Source: Phycisphaerales bacterium (lineage in GTDB: Bacteria > Planctomycetota > Phycisphaerae > Phycisphaerales > SM1A02). Taken from it: a DNA stretch of 8,517 nucleotides. Numbering within the stretch: position 1 is the stretch's first letter; the number at the start of each line of letters is the position of its first letter. The position numbers and the translations under genes are program-made. Below are positions 3,896 through 8,517 of this stretch, one piece after another. The notes beneath the pieces were generated by a model that had not been told where the DNA came from, did not search any database, and saw only the letters and a program-made list of their open reading frames with translations. The DNA is taken from positions 1 to 8,517 of the forward strand of contig JAQWRC010000149.1 of assembly GCA_029243925.1 (NCBI GenBank), written 5' to 3'.

Positions 3896-6529
3896 ATGAA
3901 TCTTGACACTCTGACCACTCAGGCTCGACACAGCATTTCCTCAGCACAATCGCTTGCCCATGAGATGGAGCACGCAGAGTTGCTGCCGCTGCACATACTC
4001 GCTGCCATGCTCAATGACCGCGACAACGTGTCGACGTCGATCGTGCACCGCGCCGGCCGTGAGCCGGCACGAGTCAAGGAACTTGTCACAGCGCAGTTGA
4101 ACCAACTTCCGACCATCTCAGCACCAGGTGGCCACACGCCTCAAACGTCACCGGGGCTAATGAAGGTTCTGACAACCGCCGCAACACTCGCCGAATCGAT
4201 GCAGGATCAATACGTCTCCGTAGAACACCTGCTGATGTCCTTGGCTGAGGTTCCCTCCACCGCTGCCGATGCATTGCGCACTGTTGGCCTTGAACCCCGC
4301 GTCCTTCGCGCCGCTGTCGATGAGCTGCGAAGCGCGTCAGGTGTCACGAACATCAATGATCCGGAAGCCGAAGCGACATACGAGGCACTTTCGAAATACG
4401 CGATTGACCTCAACGAACTGGCTGCATCTGGGCGACTTGATCCGGTCATCGGTCGCGATGAAGAGATCCGCCGCTGCATGCAGGTCCTCTCGCGCCGAAC
4501 GAAGAACAATCCCGTACTCATTGGCGAGCCCGGCACAGGCAAGACCGCCATCGCCGAGGGGCTCGCACAGCGGATTGTCGATCACGATTGTCCAAACGGC
4601 ATGCGCAATGCACGCATCATGGCCCTCGATGTCGGCCAACTGCTTGCAGGCACGAAGTTCCGCGGCGAGTTCGAGGAACGGCTCAAGGCCGTCCTGCGTG
4701 AAGTCACCGCCGCTGAAGGGCGCATCATTCTCTTCATAGATGAGCTGCACACCATCGTCGGAGCCGGAGCCGCCGAAGGGTCTGTCTCCGCCGGCAACCT
4801 GCTCAAGCCTGCGCTTGCCCGCGGCGAGCTGCGGTGCATCGGTGCGACTACGTTGGATGAATATCGTCAGCACATCGAAAAGGACGCCGCCTTCGAACGT
4901 CGGTTCCAATCCGTCTACGTCGATGAGCCTTCCGCAGAAGCCACACTTGCGATCCTCCGTGGACTCAAGCCGAGGTATGAAGCGCATCACGGCATCCGCA
5001 TCCAGGATGGCGCACTCGTCGCATCCGCCATGTTGTCCCACCGGTACATCGCGGATCGATTCCTGCCGGACAAGGCCATCGACCTGCTCGATGAGGCTGC
5101 ATCGAAACTCCGGCTTGAAAATGATTCCATGCCAGTGGAACTTGAATCACTGCGACGGCGCATCATGCAACTCGAGATCGAACGTGAAGCGCTCAAGCTC
5201 GAACAGGACGATGCCTCGAAGGAACGGCTGCGTACGCTAGAATCCGAACTGGCCGAGCTGGAGGAATCCAACCACACGCTGACCGCCCAGTGGGACGTTG
5301 AAAAGGCGGAACTCGACGAGATCAGTGCCGTCAAGGAGGCCATCGACGCTGCACACACAGAGCTGGAACAAGCTCGCCGTCGCGGTGATCTGGAAACTGC
5401 CGCGCGCATCCAATATGGAACGCAGCGCGAACTTGATGAACGCCTGGCAGCAGCGGAATCCACACTAGATGCCCGGCAGCGTGAAGGCCGCTCACTGGTG
5501 CGTGAAGAGGTCGATGCCGAGCAGATTGCAGAAGTCGTCGCCGCCTGGACCGGCATCCCTGCGACCCGCCTGGTTGAAGCCGAACGTGAACGACTGCTTG
5601 ACATGGAACAGACACTTCAACAGCGCGTCATCGGTCAGGACGAAGCGGTCGTCGCCGTCTCCGATGCGGTCCGACGCAACCGAGCCGGGCTCGATGATGC
5701 TGGCCGACCCATCGGCTCATTCCTCTTCCTTGGCCCAACGGGCACGGGCAAGACCGAACTGTGCAAGACGCTCGCGGAGTTTCTCTTCAGCACCGAAGAC
5801 GCCATGGTTCGCATCGACATGAGCGAGTACATGGAACAGCACGCCGTAGCCCGACTCATCGGCGCCCCTCCCGGCTACGTTGGCTATGAACAAGGCGGAC
5901 GACTCACCGAAGCCGTCCGACGCCGACCCTATTGCGTCGTGCTCTTCGATGAGATGGAAAAAGCGCACCCCGATGTCAGCAACATCCTGCTCCAGGTGCT
6001 TGAAGATGGCAGATTGACCGATGGGCACGGCCGCACCGTTGACTTCACCAACAGCATCATTGTGATGACGAGCAACATCGGATCACAGCAGCTGCTGGAC
6101 ATGACAGAATCGGGCGCCTCTGATGACGAAATCGATGCTCGCATGCGTGAACTGCTCAAGCAATCACTGCGCCCGGAACTGCTCAATCGCATCGACGACA
6201 CCGTGGTCTTCCACCAGCTCGGTAAAAAACAACTCCACGACATCGCGGGCATTCAGGTCGAAGCGCTCGCCACTCGCATGGCGGATCGCGGACTGGAACT
6301 GGAACTTACAGAAGCGGCCCTCGACCAGCTCGTCTCCGAGGGGTGGGACCCCCAATTTGGTGCCCGCCCATTGCGCCGCGTCCTTCGCCAACGAATCGAA
6401 AATGAAGTCGCCGCACTGATCCTTTCTGATCAGGTCCAGGAAGGCGACTGCATACGGGTCGACAGCGATGGGAACACCTTCCACTTTGAAACAGTCCACA
6501 GTGAGGCGTGGGCGTCGGTGGACAGCTGA
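3896..6529 (+). CDS. clpB: ClpB, ATP-dependent protein disaggregase (Hsp100)
   Basis: This 877-residue protein has the complete ClpB layout. The Clp N-domain spans about 1-145. NBD1 has Walker A GEPGTGKT (210-217) and Walker B with Asp282-Glu283 (ILFIDELHT). A coiled-coil M-domain covers about 415-545 with the conserved IQYG segment. NBD2 has Walker A GPTGTGKT (613-620), the GYVGYEQGG pore loop, Walker B Asp685-Glu686 ([10 protein letters not shown]), and sensor-2 GARPLRR (822-828). The long M-domain separates it from ClpA and ClpC. ClpB hexamers thread aggregated proteins through their pore and work with DnaK/DnaJ/GrpE, none of which is in this window. NBD1 pore loop 1 reads [11 protein letters not shown], with Phe255 where Tyr is usual, which keeps the ring. 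GGAG at 3887-3890 supports ATG 3896. It appears monocistronic: divergent from DUF1573 and followed by two hairpins. Confidence 0.97.
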   Translation: MNLDTLTTQARHSISSAQSLAHEMEHAELLPLHILAAMLNDRDNVSTSIVHRAGREPARVKELVTAQLNQLPTISAPGGHTPQTSPGLMKVLTTAATLAESMQDQYVSVEHLLMSLAEVPSTAADALRTVGLEPRVLRAAVDELRSASGVTNINDPEAEATYEALSKYAIDLNELAASGRLDPVIGRDEEIRRCMQVLSRRTKNNPVLIGEPGTGKTAIAEGLAQRIVDHDCPNGMRNARIMALDVGQLLAGTKFRGEFEERLKAVLREVTAAEGRIILFIDELHTIVGAGAAEGSVSAGNLLKPALARGELRCIGATTLDEYRQHIEKDAAFERRFQSVYVDEPSAEATLAILRGLKPRYEAHHGIRIQDGALVASAMLSHRYIADRFLPDKAIDLLDEAASKLRLENDSMPVELESLRRRIMQLEIEREALKLEQDDASKERLRTLESELAELEESNHTLTAQWDVEKAELDEISAVKEAIDAAHTELEQARRRGDLETAARIQYGTQRELDERLAAAESTLDARQREGRSLVREEVDAEQIAEVVAAWTGIPATRLVEAERERLLDMEQTLQQRVIGQDEAVVAVSDAVRRNRAGLDDAGRPIGSFLFLGPTGTGKTELCKTLAEFLFSTEDAMVRIDMSEYMEQHAVARLIGAPPGYVGYEQGGRLTEAVRRRPYCVVLFDEMEKAHPDVSNILLQVLEDGRLTDGHGRTVDFTNSIIVMTSNIGSQQLLDMTESGASDDEIDARMRELLKQSLRPELLNRIDDTVVFHQLGKKQLHDIAGIQVEALATRMADRGLELELTEAALDQLVSEGWDPQFGARPLRRVLRQRIENEVAALILSDQVQEGDCIRVDSDGNTFHFETVHSEAWASVDS

Positions 6530-6549
6530 CCCAAGCGAACTCCCTCCTC

Positions 6550-6616
6550 ATGGTGCTCCCCATTCCGGGAAACACCATCTCCACACACGACCTCCACTTC
6601 CGGGTGGGGGTCGTGT
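6550..6616 (+). terminator. tandem hairpins after clpB, probable termination or processing region
   Basis: Hairpin one spans 6550-6578: ATGGTG pairs with CACCAT, with an inner TCCC/GGGA stem. Hairpin two spans 6585-6616: ACACGACC-T-CCAC (6585-6597) pairs with GTGG-G-GGTCGTGT (6604-6616), a 13-bp stem with one G-U wobble and loop TTCCGG. They begin 21 bp after the clpB stop and end 27 bp before the next start. Neither has a U-tract, so this would be a non-canonical terminator or an mRNA 3'-end stabiliser. Confidence 0.5.
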
Positions 6617-6634
6617 CGCAGGCAGAACCGGTAC

Positions 6635-6646
6635 CATGCCGGCATG
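6635..6646. repeat. 12-bp perfect palindrome at the lipoprotein start codon
   Basis: CATGCCGGCATG is self-complementary and its last three bases are the ATG of the lipoprotein gene (6644-6646). It could be an operator or could hide the start codon in a hairpin. Short GC-rich palindromes also arise often by chance. Confidence 0.2.
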
Positions 6647-7027
6647 CGCACTCTGCTTTTCATCCTGCTCGCAACGACACTTGCCGCCTGCAGCTCACCT
6701 CCTCCACAGCACATCACGGGAACATGGGTAAGCACATATGACGGCACGGTGCTCGACCTCATGTCCGATGACGCGGAACAACGCGACGGCATCTACGTTG
6801 TCCAACCTTCGATGACCGGCGCCCCGCCCTTTACCGGCCAGTTCCGCTCCACGAAGACCGACGTCACGCTTGCCGATGACGATGGCGGCCCATGCTCAAC
6901 CATGACTGGTCAGTATGAGTTTGCCCTGCTGAATGACGTGATGCTCATGACGCTCAAGCACGATGAGTGCACATTGCGATCCACGATCATGGAATACGCG
7001 TGGACCCGCTCACTCTCTTCAGAGTGA
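6644..7027 (+). CDS. small predicted lipoprotein, unknown function
   Basis: This 127-residue protein starts with a lipoprotein signal: MRTLLFILLATTLAAC, lipobox Leu13-Ala14-Ala15-Cys16, then SSPPP. Ser at +2 suggests outer-membrane rather than inner-membrane retention by the E. coli rule, which may not hold in this phylum. The mature part begins ITGTWVSTYDG (24-34) and alternates short polar and hydrophobic segments, suggesting a small beta-barrel or lipocalin-like fold. Two cysteines, Cys84 (GGPC) and Cys109 (in HDECTLR), could form a disulfide. I do not recognise the family. The start is set by the signal peptide; no clear Shine-Dalgarno is seen, and the ATG lies within a 12-bp palindrome (6635-6646). 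The last 9 bp overlap the 3' end of aroC on the opposite strand. Confidence 0.75.
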   Translation: MRTLLFILLATTLAACSSPPPQHITGTWVSTYDGTVLDLMSDDAEQRDGIYVVQPSMTGAPPFTGQFRSTKTDVTLADDDGGPCSTMTGQYEFALLNDVMLMTLKHDECTLRSTIMEYAWTRSLSSE

Positions 7028-7030
7028 GCG
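7007..7030. terminator. bidirectional terminator-like hairpin holding both stop codons
   Basis: CGCTCACTCT (7007-7016) and AGAGTGAGCG (7021-7030) form a perfect 10-bp stem with the loop CTTC (7017-7020). The lipoprotein TGA (7025-7027) and the aroC TGA (minus strand, 7021-7019) both fall inside it. It is placed where a shared terminator for the two convergent genes would be, but neither side has a U-run. Confidence 0.5.
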
Positions 7031-8182
7031 TGCCATGGCGAGATACGAACGGTAATTGGCCCCGACCTCATCCATGGTGTCGCCGCCGAACTTCTCGAGG
7101 AAGGCCTTCGCCACCTCGTACCCCACGACATTCTCCATGACCACACTGGCCGCAGGCAGAGCGCAGACATCACTGCGCTCGTAATCGCTTCGTTCGGAGG
7201 CCTTCGTCTCGAGGTTCACGCTGGGCATGCCCTGCAGCAGGGTGCTGATCGGCTTCATTGCACCACGAACCACGATCGGCATGCCATCGGTCATCCCGCC
7301 TTCCAACCCACCGGCATGATTCCGTGGACGGGTAAATCCAAGGCAAGGCTCATCGCGCCTGCTCTGGTCGTATTCGATGGCATCATGCACCTGCACGCCG
7401 GTGTGGAAAGCGACATCTTTGCCGAGCCCGATCTCGACTGACTTGAATGCCTGGATGCCCATCACGCCTCCGGCGAGTCGAGCATCGAGTTTGTCGTCGA
7501 AGTGCATGCATGAACCAAGCCCGATGGGACAACCGAACACGTGCACTTCGCACAGTCCGCCAACGGTGTCCTTGTCCACCTTGGCCTGGCGGATGTGGCT
7601 TCGAATCTCTTCCGAGACTCCTTCATCCGGGCAGTAGACATCGGATGCATCGCGCATGGCACGGAGTTGGTCGACATTCGATGCGTCCACCTCGACGTCG
7701 GTGACCGCATCAAGCATGCCCCGAACGAATCCAAAGACTTCAATGCCGAATGATCGGAGCAGGCAGCGTGCAACTGCGCCCGCTGCGGTACGTGCTGCGG
7801 TCTCGCGTGCGCTTGCACGCTCGAGCGTATCCCGGCAATCCGTCGTCAGCCATTTGATTGAACCAGCCAGATCCGCATGGCCCGGTCGCGGCCGGTGGAT
7901 TCGAGGCGTCCGCTCGAGGTCATCGAGTCGGCTGTCCTTGTTGGGAACCTGCAGGGTCAATGGCGATCCCATTGTTCGCCCGAGGCGAACGCCGGTCAGC
8001 CAGGTCACCGCATCGGTTTCGATCTTCATGCGACCGCCCCGACCGTAACCCCCTTGGCGGCGCCGCAGCTCCGCATCAATGAAATCGGTATCCAGTTCCA
8101 GTCCAGCCGGAACTCCGCTGAGCACCGCAATGCCGCAGGGCCCGTGTGATTCGCCGGCAGTTTGACAAGTCAGGGTAGCCAC
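7019..8182 (-). CDS. aroC: chorismate synthase
   Basis: This 387-residue protein catalyses the last common step of aromatic biosynthesis, conversion of EPSP to chorismate with reduced FMN, in the cytoplasm. It has the family signatures: GESHG (10-14, with invariant His13), GGYGRGGRMKIE (44-55), RPGHAD (99-104, with His102), RASARETAARTAAGAVA (122-138), GGLEGGMTDG (291-300) and RSDVCALPAAS (336-346). The length is standard for bacterial AroC. The start is a GTG (plus-strand 8180-8182); no ATG precedes it before an in-frame TAG (8192-8194), and the protein begins MATLTCQTAGESHG as expected. No clear Shine-Dalgarno is visible. It lies 4 nt after the aroE stop, so the two genes very probably share an mRNA and coupled translation. 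Its 3' end overlaps the convergent lipoprotein gene by 9 bp within a hairpin. Confidence 0.97.
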   Translation of the reverse strand: MATLTCQTAGESHGPCGIAVLSGVPAGLELDTDFIDAELRRRQGGYGRGGRMKIETDAVTWLTGVRLGRTMGSPLTLQVPNKDSRLDDLERTPRIHRPRPGHADLAGSIKWLTTDCRDTLERASARETAARTAAGAVARCLLRSFGIEVFGFVRGMLDAVTDVEVDASNVDQLRAMRDASDVYCPDEGVSEEIRSHIRQAKVDKDTVGGLCEVHVFGCPIGLGSCMHFDDKLDARLAGGVMGIQAFKSVEIGLGKDVAFHTGVQVHDAIEYDQSRRDEPCLGFTRPRNHAGGLEGGMTDGMPIVVRGAMKPISTLLQGMPSVNLETKASERSDYERSDVCALPAASVVMENVVGYEVAKAFLEKFGGDTMDEVGANYRSYLAMARSL

Positions 8183-8186
8183 GCGG

Positions 8187-8517
8187 TCAGTCTATCAGTT
8201 GACGCCATTCCTCGACCGGTGGTTCCAATCCCGTCCAGGCGACGAACTGCCGCTGGGCCTGGGCAAGGAACATGGCTTCGCCCGTCACAACCGTGGTGCC
8301 CACAGCTCTGGCCGCAATGATCATCGGCGTCTCACGTGGTGTATAGATGCAGTCGTAGACCACGGCGGCTTCCTCAAGCATCCACGCCGGCAGCCCGAGG
8401 CACTCGACGGGATTCCCTTCAGGGTCCGGGCCACCCTCCATGCCGACCGAGGTCGTGTTGATGATGACGTCGTAGCCGGTCAACTCATCCAGGTCTCCGA
8501 GCGTGCACATGGGACTG
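8187..8517 (-). CDS. aroE: shikimate dehydrogenase, C-terminal part (partial)
   Basis: About 109 C-terminal residues are present; the frame is open past the right edge, so the internal ATG at 8510 is not the true start. The visible part is the NADP-binding lobe of AroE: YDVIINTTSVGM, then VVYDCIYTPRETPMI, then GEAMFLAQAQRQFVAWTG, whose Gln corresponds to the conserved C-terminal substrate-contacting Gln. The enzyme reduces 3-dehydroshikimate to shikimate with NADPH. The missing part could be a normal AroE N-terminus or, as in many Planctomycetota-like genomes, a fused 3-dehydroquinate dehydratase; this cannot be seen here. The TGA at 8187-8189 lies 4 nt before the aroC start, so both shikimate genes form one operon. 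Confidence 0.92.
   Translation of the reverse strand, partial: SPMCTLGDLDELTGYDVIINTTSVGMEGGPDPEGNPVECLGLPAWMLEEAAVVYDCIYTPRETPMIIAARAVGTTVVTGEAMFLAQAQRQFVAWTGLEPPVEEWRQLID

Noticed and set aside
3249..3899. 216-codon plus-strand frame ending in an ATGA overlap with clpB
   Set aside because: Although the overlap looks like coupling, the frame is antisense to DUF1573 and has no recognisable domain.
4987..5604. 205-codon minus-strand serine-rich frame
   Set aside because: It is the reverse complement of the Glu/Leu-rich ClpB coiled-coil; the serine-rich composition is a by-product.
1..8517. Novel defence, CRISPR, toxin-antitoxin or mobile system
   Set aside because: No repeats-and-spacers, transposase, integrase, reverse transcriptase, nuclease-effector pair or terminal repeats were found; all large genes have housekeeping or known-family assignments.

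Overview
The window looks like chromosomal sequence from a Planctomycetota-type bacterium (possibly Phycisphaerae-like). This rests on three things: the left-edge gene pair encodes an Alternative Complex III pentaheme cytochrome followed by a molybdopterin-type subunit that begins with the extended Tat leader common in that phylum; there is a DUF1573 protein with an SCGC motif; and there is a signal-less BtuF-like protein. Genes are moderately GC-rich and tightly packed, and most starts lack a strong Shine-Dalgarno sequence. The taxonomic call is inference; no rRNA or other phylogenetic marker was analysed.

Layout, left to right. (1) 1-723, minus strand: the start of an ACIII operon, actA (five CxxCH heme motifs) overlapping the first 20 codons of actB, which runs off the left edge. 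(2) 724-1243: a 520-bp, more AT-rich spacer without a large gene. It holds a TGTGA-N6-TCACA palindrome (CRP/FNR type), a TTGACA promoter candidate facing actA, a Fur-like 7-1-7 palindrome nested in alternative inverted repeats, two tandem hairpins, and a 31-codon ORF for a small hydrophobic peptide. This is the least explained part of the window. (3) 1244-2943, plus strand: a TatD-family metal-dependent hydrolase, translationally coupled to a cytosolic-looking BtuF-like binding protein. (4) 2870-3748, minus strand: a membrane-anchored DUF1573 protein whose 3' end overlaps the BtuF-like gene antisense by 74 bp. (5) 3896-6529, plus strand: a full-length ClpB disaggregase, divergent from DUF1573 across a 147-bp spacer. 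(6) 6550-6616: two hairpins after clpB, then a small lipoprotein gene (6644-7027). (7) 7019-8517, minus strand: aroE (C-terminal part, running in from the right edge) followed by aroC, two shikimate-pathway genes. aroC converges on the lipoprotein gene, and both stop codons lie inside one perfect 10-bp-stem hairpin.

Functionally the window is mostly housekeeping: respiratory electron transfer (ActAB), protein quality control (ClpB), aromatic amino-acid precursor synthesis (AroE then AroC), and a nuclease-like hydrolase. I see no mobile element, CRISPR array, toxin-antitoxin or defence locus, rRNA or tRNA. The items worth a second look are regulatory and architectural: the spacer at 724-1243, the two kinds of convergent gene end, and the small peptide ORF.
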